Of a stretch of 64,000 nucleotides of DNA, positions 36,717 to 46,387 are shown in pieces. Position 1 is the stretch's first letter, and each line of letters begins with the position of its first letter. Under the pieces are notes generated by a model that had not been told where the DNA came from, did no database searches, and worked only from the letters and a program-made list of their open reading frames with translations. This DNA comes from JAEMQF01 sp963850525 (GTDB lineage Bacteria > Pseudomonadota > Gammaproteobacteria > Burkholderiales > Burkholderiaceae_C), in the NCBI GenBank assembly GCA_963850525.1, contig CAWKLQ010000001.1:496001-560000 (forward strand). The letters run 5' to 3'. The translations under genes and the position numbers were made by a program.

Positions 36717-38680
36717 TTGAGCGCAGTACGGTGGCGAGGTCGGCCAGGGCGCTGATTCAGTTGCGCGGCCTCGGCAAGACCTACCGTCTGGCTGAGCAAG
36801 ACGTTGCCGTGCTCGCCGACGTCACGCTCGACATCTTCGAGGGCGAATTCGTCGCCATCGTCGGCCAGTCGGGTTCGGGCAAGACGACCCTGATGAACCT
36901 GATCGGCTGCCTGGATACGCCGACCACAGGCGCCTACCGCTTCGATGGCGAAGACGTGACGACGCTCGATTCCGACGGCCTGGCGATGCTGCGCCGCGAA
37001 AGCATGGGTTTCGTGTTCCAGCGCTATAACCTGCTGGGCAACGCGAGCGCTGCCGAGAACGTCGAGATTCCCGCCGTCTACGCCGGCGTCGGCGCGGCGC
37101 AGCGGCGCGAACGCGCGTGCGAACTGCTCGGCACGTTGGGCCTGGCGGACCGGCTCGAGCACCGGCCGGGCCAGCTCTCCGGCGGCCAGCAACAACGCGT
37201 CTGCATCGCGCGCGCGCTCATGAACGGCGGGCGCCTGATCCTCGCTGACGAGCCGACCGGCGCGCTGGACAGCCGCAGCGGCGCCGAAGTCATGGCCTTG
37301 CTGCACGAACTGAATGGGCAAGGCCACACCATCATCCTCGTCACGCACGACGACGCGCTCGCGCGTCAGGCGCGGCGCCGCATCGAAATCAAGGACGGTC
37401 GCATCGTCGCCGACTCCGCCGTGCGCGCGCTGTCGTCGAGCAATCAGACCGGCGTACCGACACAGCGTGCGCGCGACCCCGCGCTGTCCATGTCGGAGCT
37501 TTTCGAAGCCGTGCGCATGGCGTTGCGCGCGCTGCGCGCGAACCTGTTCCGCTCGGTGCTGACGCTGCTGGGCATCGTCATCGGTGTCGCTTCGGTGATC
37601 ACGATGCTCGCGCTGGGCGACGGCAGCAAGCAGGCCGTGCTGGAACGCATCCAGGCAATGGGCACCGACCTGCTGATCGTTCGCCCGGGCGCGCGCGGCG
37701 TGCGCATCAGCGGCGAGGCGACGTCGCTGGTGGCCGAAGACGCGCAGGCGCTCGAGGACCTGCCCAACATCGTGCGTGCCGTTCCAGAGTACAGCGCCGG
37801 CGCGACGCTGCGCGCCGGCGACAGCGACTACGCCGCCAACATCACGAGCACGAGCGCCGCGTTCGCGCAGGCGCGCGACTGGCCGTTGAGCAGCGGCAGC
37901 TTCTTCTCGGACGCCGACGTGCGCAGCTTCGCTCCCGTGGTGGTTCTCGGCCAGACCGTGGCGAACAATCTGTTCGCAAGCGGCGTGAACCCGGTGAGCC
38001 GCCAGGTGCTCATCAACAACGTGCCGTTCCAGGTGCTCGGCGTGATGGCGCCCAAGGGCGCAACGAGCGGCGGCAGCGACATGGACGACGTGGCGCTGAT
38101 CCCGATCACGACCGGCCGGGTGCGCCTGTTCGGCAAACGCCACTTGCGCTCGATCATCATCCAGGTGCAAGACGTCGCGGCCATTGAAGCGACGCAGGCG
38201 AACGTCAAGGAGGTGCTGACCGAGCGCCACCGGCGCGAGGACTTTCAGATCCGCAACATGGCCGACGTGCTCGATGCGGCGCAGCAGACGCAGGAGTCGA
38301 TGACTTGGCTGCTCGGCGCGGTGGCGGCGATCTCGCTGCTCGTCGGCGGCATCGGCGTGATGAACATCATGCTCGTCAGCGTCACCGAACGCGTGCGTGA
38401 AATCGGCGTGCGCATGGCGATTGGCGCGCGCATGCGCAACATCATGCTGCAATTCAACGTGGAAGCGCTGGTCGTCTGCTGCGTCGGCGGCGTGCTGGGC
38501 GTGGGTGCTGGGCTGGGCGCCGCGTGGCTCGCCGGCGAGCTCGGGCGGCCGGTCATATTTTCGATTCCGCCGGTGGCGATGGCGTTTGCGAGCGCGGTGC
38601 TGACCGGTCTGCTGTTCGGCTTTCTGCCGGCGCGCCGCGCCGCGGCCTTGGACCCGGTGATTGCATTGAGCGCTGAATGA
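36713..38680 (+). CDS. macB: MacB-like ABC transporter
   Basis: The 655-residue protein combines an N-terminal ATPase with a C-terminal MacB/FtsX-type permease. Walker A is GQSGSGKTTLMNLIGCLDTP, the signature LSGGQQQRVCIARAL, Walker B LILADEPTGALD, and the H-loop LVTHDD. A first transmembrane segment near residue 285 precedes a large periplasmic domain (about 300-530), and three more segments lie at the C-terminus. MacB acts as a mechanotransmitter that drives MacA and a TolC-type channel. Its start and stop both overlap neighbours by four bases. Confidence 0.92.
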   Translation: MIERSTVARSARALIQLRGLGKTYRLAEQDVAVLADVTLDIFEGEFVAIVGQSGSGKTTLMNLIGCLDTPTTGAYRFDGEDVTTLDSDGLAMLRRESMGFVFQRYNLLGNASAAENVEIPAVYAGVGAAQRRERACELLGTLGLADRLEHRPGQLSGGQQQRVCIARALMNGGRLILADEPTGALDSRSGAEVMALLHELNGQGHTIILVTHDDALARQARRRIEIKDGRIVADSAVRALSSSNQTGVPTQRARDPALSMSELFEAVRMALRALRANLFRSVLTLLGIVIGVASVITMLALGDGSKQAVLERIQAMGTDLLIVRPGARGVRISGEATSLVAEDAQALEDLPNIVRAVPEYSAGATLRAGDSDYAANITSTSAAFAQARDWPLSSGSFFSDADVRSFAPVVVLGQTVANNLFASGVNPVSRQVLINNVPFQVLGVMAPKGATSGGSDMDDVALIPITTGRVRLFGKRHLRSIIIQVQDVAAIEATQANVKEVLTERHRREDFQIRNMADVLDAAQQTQESMTWLLGAVAAISLLVGGIGVMNIMLVSVTERVREIGVRMAIGARMRNIMLQFNVEALVVCCVGGVLGVGAGLGAAWLAGELGRPVIFSIPPVAMAFASAVLTGLLFGFLPARRAAALDPVIALSAE

Positions 38681-40122
38681 TGCTTCGCTGCCCTCGTCGA
38701 ATGGGACTTGCCGCGCTGCTGGTCGCAGCGCTGTTCGGCTGCGCTGCACCCGCGCCCTATCAGCGGCCGAACGTCGCTGTGCCGACCCAGTGGCAGAGCC
38801 CGGGTGCGGCTGAGACGATCAGTGCGCCGACGCCCACGGCAATCGTCTGGGACCGCTGGTGGCCCGCCTTCGGCAGCGACGAGTTGAACCGCCTGGCCGG
38901 CGCTGCCGTGGCCGGCAACCACGAGCTTGCCGCAGCCGGACACCGCGTCGCGCAGGCGCGCGCACTCGTTGCCGCGACGCGTGCCACGCTCGCGCCGCGC
39001 CTGGATGTGCGCGCCGATTCGAATCGCACCCACCGCAGCGGCGGCAGCGGCATCGACGCGCTGCACGAACTCGGCGTGGCGGCGTCGTTCGACCCGGACC
39101 TGAGCGGCGCGACCGGGAGCGCCGTGAGCGCCGCGACCGGGCGCGTGCGCCAGCGCGAATACGCGCGCGAGTCGCTCGGTGCCACGCTGCTCGTCGAACT
39201 GTGCGAGCAATACTTCCGCGCCCTCAACGCGTCGGACCGGTTCGCGATCGCGCGGGCGAATATCGCGAACGCCGAATCCTTGTTGGCCCTCCTCGTGTCA
39301 CGCCAGCAAGCCGGTGCGATGGGCAGCCTCGAAGTGATGCGTCAACAAGGCTTGCTCGCCAGCCTGCGCGCTGCGCTCCCGGCGTTCGAGCAACAGCGCC
39401 AGAGTGCGCTGGCCGCGGTAGCGGTGCTCACCGGCCAGGCGCCCCAAGGTTTTGCCGTGCAGACAACGACACTGGCCGCGCTGCGCCTGCCGTCGCTCGC
39501 CGCCGCGCTGCCCGTCGAGTTGCTGGAACGTCACCCCGACGTGCGCCAAGCCGAGGCGGAAATGATCGTCGCCCACGCCGACGTGAACGCCGCGCGAGCG
39601 GCGTGGCAGCCGCAGCTGCGGCTCAGTGCGCGTGCTGGTTTGGAAAGTGCCACGCTCGCGGGCCTGTTCAACGCCGCCACCGTGGTGGGCAGTCTCGGCG
39701 CGAATCTGCTCGCACCGCTTTTCGACGGCGACCGGATCCGCTCGCAATTGAGCGCCGCAGCCTCGCGCCAAGACGAAGTGACGAGCCTGTACCGCCAGGC
39801 GGTGCTCGCGGCGCTGCGCGACGTCGAAGACCGCCTCGGCGCACTGCGCACTCTCGCCGAGCAGGCCGAGCAGCAACAGCGCGCCGTCGACTCCGCGCGC
39901 AGTGCCCTCAGCATGGCCGACGTGCGCTACCGCAACGGCGCGACCGACTACGCCACCGTGCTCGACGCGCAGCGTGTCCTGCTCGCCGCGCAAGACACCC
40001 AGGCACTCACCCACCTGGCGCGCTACAGCCAGACGCTCGGGCTGGTGCGCGCGCTCGGCGCCGGGGTTCCGGCGGCACAGCCCGGCGGCGCAGTCGCCCT
40101 GTCGGGTGCAGCCATACGCTAG
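38677..40122 (+). CDS. NodT/TolC-type outer-membrane factor lipoprotein
   Basis: The 481-residue protein is an outer-membrane efflux channel subunit. The signal peptide ends in a lipobox (ALFGCAAP), and the OEP repeats are present, for example RYRNGATDYATVLDAQRVLL near the end. TolC-type trimers form the outer-membrane exit duct. It completes a macA-macB-channel set by overlapping macB (ATGA). It may also serve the RND pump at 19486, which has no channel gene of its own. Confidence 0.92.
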   Translation: MMLRCPRRMGLAALLVAALFGCAAPAPYQRPNVAVPTQWQSPGAAETISAPTPTAIVWDRWWPAFGSDELNRLAGAAVAGNHELAAAGHRVAQARALVAATRATLAPRLDVRADSNRTHRSGGSGIDALHELGVAASFDPDLSGATGSAVSAATGRVRQREYARESLGATLLVELCEQYFRALNASDRFAIARANIANAESLLALLVSRQQAGAMGSLEVMRQQGLLASLRAALPAFEQQRQSALAAVAVLTGQAPQGFAVQTTTLAALRLPSLAAALPVELLERHPDVRQAEAEMIVAHADVNAARAAWQPQLRLSARAGLESATLAGLFNAATVVGSLGANLLAPLFDGDRIRSQLSAAASRQDEVTSLYRQAVLAALRDVEDRLGALRTLAEQAEQQQRAVDSARSALSMADVRYRNGATDYATVLDAQRVLLAAQDTQALTHLARYSQTLGLVRALGAGVPAAQPGGAVALSGAAIR

Positions 40123-40136
40123 GTCGCGCGCAAAGA

Positions 40137-41018
40137 ATGTCCAAGACCTTCGTCCTGACCATCGACGTCGAAATCGACGCGGGTAAAAAATGGCGCACCT
40201 CCAACCCCGCGAGCTACGAGGGTGTCTACCAGGGCATCCCGGCGCTCCAGGTGGTTTGCGAGCGCTTCGGCGTGAAGCCGGTTTACCTCGTCAGTCCTGC
40301 GGTCATGGTCGATGCGCGCTCGGTCGATGTGCTCAGTTCATTGGGTGCGCAGCGCTGCGAGCTGGGCGCACATCTGCACGGCGAATACATCGGCCCGAAC
40401 CCCAAGTTTCCGGGCCCGGACTTCAGCGGCTGCGATCCGTCGGAGATGCAGTGCCAATACGATCAAGCACTCGAGTTCGCCAAGCTGCAGACCCTCACCG
40501 AACGATTCACGGAAGTGTTCGGTCAACGCCCGTTGTCGTTCAGGGCCGGACGCTTCGGCGCCCGCGGCTGGACGATTGATTGCCTGCAGCAACTCGGCTA
40601 CACGCACGACACCAGCGTCACGCCGTTTCGCAACTGGCACGACATCGCAGACTTCTCCAGACCCGGCAGCCTGACGCCGTACTACGCGTCGACCGATGAC
40701 ATCTGCCAGCCGGGCAACTCGTCGGTCATCGAAGTTCCGGTATCGATCACGCCCGATCTCGAGTGGCTGCGCCCGACGCCACGGTTCGCCGACTTCGAGA
40801 CCTGCCGGCGCGTCATCGATTGGTATGAGCAGCATGCACAGCCCACCGTCTTGTGCAGCATGTTCCACAACGTCGAGCTGGTGCCGGGCATGAGCCCGTA
40901 CTGCGCAACGCAAGCCGATTGCCAGGCCATGCTCGGCAGGGTCGAGGCGATCCTCGAACTGCTGACGTTGCGCGGCTATCAGTTCAAGACGCTCAGCCAG
41001 ATCACGGTGCAGGCCTGA
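40137..41018 (+). CDS. Polysaccharide deacetylase-like protein (CE4 fold)
   Basis: The 293-residue protein has the NodB-type fold in a divergent form: TIDVEIDAG for the first metal-site motif, ELGAHLHGEYIG for the histidine motif, SFRAGRFGARGW for the arginine motif and MFHNVEL for the last. CE4 enzymes remove N- or O-acetyl groups from glycans. There is no signal peptide, so it acts in the cytoplasm or on a membrane-linked precursor. It lies between the outer-membrane channel and a glycosyltransferase and is followed by a start only two bases after its stop. Confidence 0.78.
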   Translation: MSKTFVLTIDVEIDAGKKWRTSNPASYEGVYQGIPALQVVCERFGVKPVYLVSPAVMVDARSVDVLSSLGAQRCELGAHLHGEYIGPNPKFPGPDFSGCDPSEMQCQYDQALEFAKLQTLTERFTEVFGQRPLSFRAGRFGARGWTIDCLQQLGYTHDTSVTPFRNWHDIADFSRPGSLTPYYASTDDICQPGNSSVIEVPVSITPDLEWLRPTPRFADFETCRRVIDWYEQHAQPTVLCSMFHNVELVPGMSPYCATQADCQAMLGRVEAILELLTLRGYQFKTLSQITVQA

Positions 41019-41019
41019 C

Positions 41020-42060
41020 ATGCAAACGCCTGCACGCCGTGTCCAGGGCAAGGTGCTCATCATCACCGACAAGCCGGGCTGGGCCTACGACACGATCGCC
41101 AAGGGCCTGGTGCGCTACAACGACAACCCCGGACTGGTGTTGGACGTCGCAGCGGCGAGCGAGCAGATGGATTTCATCGAGCGCGAGCAGCACCGCTACG
41201 ACTTGCTCTTCCCCCTGGGTTGGACCGAAGTCCTGTCGAAGAAGAAGGGCCAGTCGTATCAAGACCTGCTGCCGTTTCTGGACCGCGCGAAGCTGATCAC
41301 CGGGATTCACTCGCACCGATCCTGGGACGACTACGCGTCGACGCCCGAATTTGCGCCGCCGCCGCCCGCGGCGCTGCTCGACAAGCTGGCGAAGCTCAAG
41401 GGCATCAATGTCATCAGCCGCCGGCTTTACGCGATCTTCGAGCGCGCCGGATTGAACAACATCGTGCTGACCGAAAACGGCGTGGACACGGACCTGTTCC
41501 AACCCACCACGGCCGTGAACGTGGAGCGGCGCCTTCCCCTGGTGCTCGGGTTCTCAGGCAGCAAAGACATCGCCAAACACGACCGCCTGAAGGGCTTCAG
41601 TGAATTCATCGAACCCCTGGGAAGCCTGCCGAATGTGGAAGTGATGGTGCTGGGCGGGCGCGGCGAAAACCAGGTGAAGCGCGAGCACATGCCGGCGCTG
41701 TACAACCAAATCGACCTCTACATCTGCGCATCCACCTCGGAGGGTTTTTCGCAAAGCGTGCTGGAGGCGTCGGCGTGTGGGCGCGGCGTGTTGTCGACGC
41801 GGGTGGGCGGCTGCGAAGACCTGATCGACGACGGGCGCAACGGCTACTTCATTCCAAGAGACGTCGATGCCATCAAGGCTTTGATCGTCAGGCTCGAAGC
41901 CGACCGACCCCTGGTGCGGCGCCTGGGCGAGACCAACCGGCGCACCGTGCTCGAGCGCTATTCGTGGAGTGTGAAGGTGAAAGACTGGCTGAGTTTCATC
42001 GAGTCGAACCTTGCGCTGCCGCTCGGCACACCCACAAGGCCGAGCCCGACGGCCCGCTGA
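41020..42060 (+). CDS. GT4-like glycosyltransferase
   Basis: The 346-residue GT-B protein shows VLIITDKPGWAYDTIAKGLV at the N-terminus, NGVDTDLFQP at the linker, and the GT4 donor region LYICASTSEGFSQSVLEASA, followed by a GRGVLSTRVGGCEDLI segment. It is shorter than the other GT4 proteins of the locus, mainly in the N-terminal domain. It starts two bases after the deacetylase stop. Donor and acceptor are unknown. Confidence 0.85.
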   Translation: MQTPARRVQGKVLIITDKPGWAYDTIAKGLVRYNDNPGLVLDVAAASEQMDFIEREQHRYDLLFPLGWTEVLSKKKGQSYQDLLPFLDRAKLITGIHSHRSWDDYASTPEFAPPPPAALLDKLAKLKGINVISRRLYAIFERAGLNNIVLTENGVDTDLFQPTTAVNVERRLPLVLGFSGSKDIAKHDRLKGFSEFIEPLGSLPNVEVMVLGGRGENQVKREHMPALYNQIDLYICASTSEGFSQSVLEASACGRGVLSTRVGGCEDLIDDGRNGYFIPRDVDAIKALIVRLEADRPLVRRLGETNRRTVLERYSWSVKVKDWLSFIESNLALPLGTPTRPSPTAR

Positions 42061-42080
42061 GGGCGCTGCGCCCGGTCCCG

Positions 42081-43229
42081 ATGCGAATCATCTGCACGGC
42101 GAAGATCGCCAACACGACCGTCGGCCATATCGACCATGCGCTGGCCTACGCGGCCGGTTGGCAGCGCCTGGGCCACGACGTGGTTCTCATGGAGCAGGTG
42201 GGGCGCGGCCGCTGTGTCGACGCCGACGGCGCGCCGGTGCCGTTCGCGCAGTGGGACGGGCGCGCGCACTTTGAAGCAGTCGCCCGGTCCTACGGCCTGT
42301 GGCCGCGCTGTTGCCTGATCTACAAAGGAGGCGAAGCGACGCACGGCATGTCGTTCGCCGAAGCCACCGCCTTCGCGCGACACACCGACCTCCTGATCGC
42401 CCGCAGCGGACAGATTCACAAATTGCCCGAGATCTTCGAGCCGCCACGGCGGCGCGCTTACTTCGACGGCAACCCGGGCAGCACCCAGGTGCTGTTCAAT
42501 CAGCGTGCCGAAGGCCACGACCCCCTGGATCGCTACGAGTTCCTGTTCACCCTGGGGCTCAACCTGGGTTCTGCGGGCTGCTCGGTCCCCACCGACGGCC
42601 TGAAATGGCGGCCCCTGGTGCGACCGGTGCTGCTCGGCGACTGGCCGCCCGCGATGGACCCGCATTGCCGGCGTTTCACAACGATTTCAACCTGGAAGGG
42701 ACGGGGCCGCGTGGTTTGGCAGGGTGTGGACTCGGGCGAAAAGTCGGACAACTGGCTGGACTACCTCGACCTGCCGGCGCACTGCGGCGCGGCGCTCGAA
42801 ATCGCATTGCGCATGGACCCCGACGCCGCCGTGCACGACCGCAGCATGTTTGAGGCGCACGGCTGGAAGATCTCCGACCCGGGGCAACTGCGCGACCTCG
42901 ACGACTATCGCGCCTACATTGCGCGCTCGCGCGCGGAGTTCAGCGTCGCGCACAACCGCTATGTGGAGCTCAAGACCGGCTGGTTCAGCGATCGCAGCGC
43001 CCTTTATTTGGCCAGCGGCAAGCCGGTTATCGTGCAGCGCACCGGAATCGAGTCGCACCTGCCCACGGGCAAGGGCCTGTTGACCTTCTCGACCATCGAG
43101 GAAGCTCGAGCGGGAATCGACGCGGTCAACTCGGATTACGCCGGCCATTGCCTGGCGGCACGCGAGATCGCACGGGAGTATTTCGATTCCGACAAGGTAT
43201 TGACCGCAATCATCGATCAGGTGGGCTGA
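42081..43229 (+). CDS. Atypical glycosyltransferase-like protein
   Basis: The 382-residue protein looks like a divergent GT-B glycosyltransferase. It has an N-terminal Rossmann segment with GHIDHALAYAAGWQRLGHDV, a central TISTWKGRGRVVWQGVD, and the donor-side motif RYVELKTGWFSDRSALYLAS, followed by GKPVIVQRTGIESHLP. I do not recognise a named family beyond this. ATG 42081 lies 20 bp after the upstream stop. It ends 29 bp before the GH88 gene, so it is probably in the same transcript. Confidence 0.7.
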   Translation: MRIICTAKIANTTVGHIDHALAYAAGWQRLGHDVVLMEQVGRGRCVDADGAPVPFAQWDGRAHFEAVARSYGLWPRCCLIYKGGEATHGMSFAEATAFARHTDLLIARSGQIHKLPEIFEPPRRRAYFDGNPGSTQVLFNQRAEGHDPLDRYEFLFTLGLNLGSAGCSVPTDGLKWRPLVRPVLLGDWPPAMDPHCRRFTTISTWKGRGRVVWQGVDSGEKSDNWLDYLDLPAHCGAALEIALRMDPDAAVHDRSMFEAHGWKISDPGQLRDLDDYRAYIARSRAEFSVAHNRYVELKTGWFSDRSALYLASGKPVIVQRTGIESHLPTGKGLLTFSTIEEARAGIDAVNSDYAGHCLAAREIAREYFDSDKVLTAIIDQVG

Positions 43230-43258
43230 CGCATCGACTTGCGCTGTTGCAGAAACAC

Positions 43259-44440
43259 ATGGCCAATCACCTCCCCAACGCCGTTTTGGATTCGGCGCTG
43301 CAAGTCGCTCTTCGTCGAGTTGCGCAAAACCTGGACAGTTTCGACAGCTGCTTTCCCGACAACAGCACGCGAAATGGCGTCTACGCGCCCAGAGTTCCAC
43401 GCAAAGACAGCGTCGTCGGTGGGAATTCCGGCTGGACCACGGGTTTCTGGACAGGCCAGCTGTGGCTGGCTTTCGAAATGACCGGTGATGCGCGACTCAA
43501 GCGGGCGGCGCAGCGACACAGTCAGAGCTTTCATGACCGCCTTAGAAACCGCGTCGACCTGGAGCACCACGACCTCGGTTTTCTCTACACGCCTTCAACG
43601 ATTGCGGACCATCGACTGACCGGCTCGCCGGGGGCGCGCGATACCGCAGTCGACGCAGCCACCGAACTCATGCGCCGCTACCTTCCCGTCCCGGGGATTT
43701 TCCAGGCCTGGGGAAGCCTCGACGACCCGGAGCAACACGGCCGAATGATTGTCGACTGCCTGATGAATTTGCCATTGCTCTACTTCGCGGCGCGGGAGAC
43801 GGGCGAAGAACACTATGCAAGGGCCGCCAGAAGCCACGCGCACCAGACCGCCAAGTTCCTCGTGCGCCCCGATGGAACGACGCACCATACCTATTACTTC
43901 GACGTCGCCACGGGCGCCGCACGGTTCGGCCGAACGCGCCAAGGGGCATCGGACGATTCATGTTGGGCCAGAGGGCAAGCCTGGGCGATATATGGCTTTG
44001 CGCTGATGTACCTGCACACCGGGGAAGACGAATTCATCGAGAGGAGCAAACAAGTCGCCGACGTATTCCTGGGGCGCTTGCCGACAAACCGGATCGCCCA
44101 TTGGGACTTGATTTATGGGGAGGCGAGCCAGGAACCCTGGGACTCTTCGGCGTGCGCGATCGGCGCGTGCGCGCTGATGGAGCTGTCCGACCGGCTCGGA
44201 ACGTCGGCGGGGAGTTTCTATCGTGATTCGGCACTCGCGATTCTGAACTCGCTGATCACGAACTGTGCCGCGGGCGACTCGACCAACGCGTTGTTGCTGC
44301 GCGGCACGCACAATCGGCCGAAAGGGCTGGGCGTCGAGGAGGCGAATTTATGGGGCGACTACTTCTATCTCGAAGCCCTGACGCGCGCGCACCGCGCGGA
44401 CCAGTCGAAGCCGTGGGATTCCTGTTGGCGCCATCCCTGA
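43259..44440 (+). CDS. GH88-family unsaturated glucuronyl hydrolase
   Basis: The 393-residue protein matches the alpha6/alpha6-barrel unsaturated glucuronyl hydrolases. Asp105 (HHDLGFLY) and Asp166 (MIVDCLMNLPLLY) are 61 residues apart, the same spacing as the catalytic Asp88 and Asp149 of the Bacillus enzyme. The family removes the unsaturated uronic acid that polysaccharide lyases leave at a chain end. There is no signal peptide. It lies just before a heparinase II/III-type lyase gene, its natural upstream enzyme. ATG 43259 was chosen because earlier in-frame starts lie within the preceding gene. Confidence 0.88.
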   Translation: MANHLPNAVLDSALQVALRRVAQNLDSFDSCFPDNSTRNGVYAPRVPRKDSVVGGNSGWTTGFWTGQLWLAFEMTGDARLKRAAQRHSQSFHDRLRNRVDLEHHDLGFLYTPSTIADHRLTGSPGARDTAVDAATELMRRYLPVPGIFQAWGSLDDPEQHGRMIVDCLMNLPLLYFAARETGEEHYARAARSHAHQTAKFLVRPDGTTHHTYYFDVATGAARFGRTRQGASDDSCWARGQAWAIYGFALMYLHTGEDEFIERSKQVADVFLGRLPTNRIAHWDLIYGEASQEPWDSSACAIGACALMELSDRLGTSAGSFYRDSALAILNSLITNCAAGDSTNALLLRGTHNRPKGLGVEEANLWGDYFYLEALTRAHRADQSKPWDSCWRHP

Positions 44441-44463
44441 CGGGGATCTGAGCCTCGCTGGCC

Positions 44464-46308
44464 ATGCTCGGCAGATTCAACGCGTCGGAAATAGAGCGGG
44501 TACTGAAATCAGTGCCCGCTGCACCACCATTCCCGTCGGGAGCGGAGCGCGAGAAGTGGCGTTCGATCGCCGGTGCGCTCGGCGAAGCCCAAGTGGCGAA
44601 AATGATCCTCGAGGCCGAGCAGCTCGCTCGGGTGCCGATTCCGGCGCTGCCGGCGAGCGCCTTCCTGGACTACAAACGGACCGGCCAGCGTGAGCGCTAC
44701 AACGAACCGCGTGAGCAGCGCCGCAAGATGCTGTCCATCTTCGTATTGGCCGAGTGCCTGGAGGGAAGGGGTCGGTTTCTCGACTGCGTTCTGGATTTGG
44801 GCTGGGCGATTTGCGAGGAAAGCACGTGGGCGACGTCAGCCCACCAGGTCGAATTGACCGACATTCAAGTCCCGGTCATCGACATCCATGTCGCAATGAC
44901 CGCGCTGGAGCTGGCTGAAACCTGTTTCTTGCTGGGTTTGCAGCTCGACCCGCAATTGACTCGGCGCGTCAGCGCCGAATTGGACAGGCGCTGCTTCGCC
45001 CCTTATCTGTCAAGAGACGACTTCAAATGGCTGCGTGCCTCAGCCCAGCGTGGCGCAAACAATTGGACGGCCGTATGCAGCGCAGGCCTGGTCGGCGCGG
45101 CCCTCTACATGGAACCGAGCCCGGCGCGATTGGCCGCGATCATGGCTCGCGCTGCGGTGTCGCTCGACGACTACCTGACAGGCTTCGACGCGAGCGGGGG
45201 TTCCAGCGAGGGGCCCGGCTACTGGGATTTTGGCTTCGGTTACTACGTGGTTCTTTCCGATCTCATCGAACGAAGAACCGCGGGCCGAATCGATTTCTTC
45301 GAAGAAGCCGGGATTCGAAGAATCGCGCAGTATCCGTTGCGTGCGAGGTTGAGTCCGAACCAGCATGTGAATTTTTCGGACTGCCAAGCGTCGGTCAGCT
45401 ATTCCTTCCCGCTGCTCGCATTTCTCGCGAAGCGCTTGGAGATTCCCGATCTGGCCGCACTGGCAAACGAGCGACCGGGCAACATCCGCCGCAACAACCT
45501 GACCTGGAGTTTGCGGCGGCTCTTCTGGACAGCACCGCGCGACGTTCCTCATCGTTGCCTTTCAAATGCGCACGACTGGTTCGACGGAATCATGTGGATG
45601 ATCGCGCGCCACGCGCCGCAGGACAGCAATTCTTTGGTGTTGGCGGCCAAAGGTGGCCACAACGCAGAGATGCACAACCACAACGATGTGGGCAACTTCA
45701 TCGTTCACTGGAAGGGCGAGTCTCTGGTTGCCGACATAGGTCGCGGCAGATACACGAAGGCCTATTTCGGAGGCGAGCGCTACGAGCATCTGGCGACCTC
45801 GTCACTCGGCCATTCGGTTCCTTCACCGAACGGCTGCCTTCAGCACGCCGGTGAAACGTATCGCGCAGTGCTGCTCGGCCATGAAGCCACGCCGCAGCAC
45901 AGTGCATTGCATCTCGAGTTGAAGGACGCCTACCCCAGCGCGGCCGGGCTTGTGTCACTGCAGCGTCGGCTGACGCTTTTTCGCGATGCGGCGGCGGGGC
46001 GGGTGCGAGTCGAAGATTCGGTTCGGTTCGAGGGTGATCCCGGTACGCTCGAAAGCGTGTTCATCACGTTCTCCGATGCCGAACTGGAGGCAGATCACGT
46101 CGTGATTCGCGGCCGGCGCGGCGCACTGAGGGTAAATTTCGCCCCGGAGCGGGTGCGTGCGCGCGTGGAAACGCACAGCGGCGTCGATCTTCCAAAGGGT
46201 CTGAAAGATGTTCGACGTGTGATTTTTTATCTGGCGACACCGGCGCGCGAAGGCGAAATTGTTCTGGACATCATGCCGATCGAAAGCGCCGCCGTGGTCT
46301 CGAGCTGA
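44464..46308 (+). CDS. Heparinase II/III-family protein (polysaccharide lyase)
   Basis: The 614-residue protein has the heparinase II/III architecture: an N-terminal alpha-toroid with NNWTAVCSAGLVGAALY and SSEGPGYWDFGFGYYV, and a C-terminal beta-sandwich that opens with GGHNAEMHNHNDVGNFIVHW and VADIGRGRYTKAYF. These enzymes cleave uronic-acid polymers by beta-elimination. There is no obvious signal peptide. It starts 23 bp after the GH88 gene. Its codon use is a little less GC-biased than the glycosyltransferases upstream. Confidence 0.85.
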   Translation: MLGRFNASEIERVLKSVPAAPPFPSGAEREKWRSIAGALGEAQVAKMILEAEQLARVPIPALPASAFLDYKRTGQRERYNEPREQRRKMLSIFVLAECLEGRGRFLDCVLDLGWAICEESTWATSAHQVELTDIQVPVIDIHVAMTALELAETCFLLGLQLDPQLTRRVSAELDRRCFAPYLSRDDFKWLRASAQRGANNWTAVCSAGLVGAALYMEPSPARLAAIMARAAVSLDDYLTGFDASGGSSEGPGYWDFGFGYYVVLSDLIERRTAGRIDFFEEAGIRRIAQYPLRARLSPNQHVNFSDCQASVSYSFPLLAFLAKRLEIPDLAALANERPGNIRRNNLTWSLRRLFWTAPRDVPHRCLSNAHDWFDGIMWMIARHAPQDSNSLVLAAKGGHNAEMHNHNDVGNFIVHWKGESLVADIGRGRYTKAYFGGERYEHLATSSLGHSVPSPNGCLQHAGETYRAVLLGHEATPQHSALHLELKDAYPSAAGLVSLQRRLTLFRDAAAGRVRVEDSVRFEGDPGTLESVFITFSDAELEADHVVIRGRRGALRVNFAPERVRARVETHSGVDLPKGLKDVRRVIFYLATPAREGEIVLDIMPIESAAVVSS

Positions 46309-46387
46309 GCTGCCACGTTGCGCTCGCAAGAATGCGCGTGTTGACTCCTGCCGGTCTGCATGGAGGAGCGTCGTCGCACTCGTCGAA

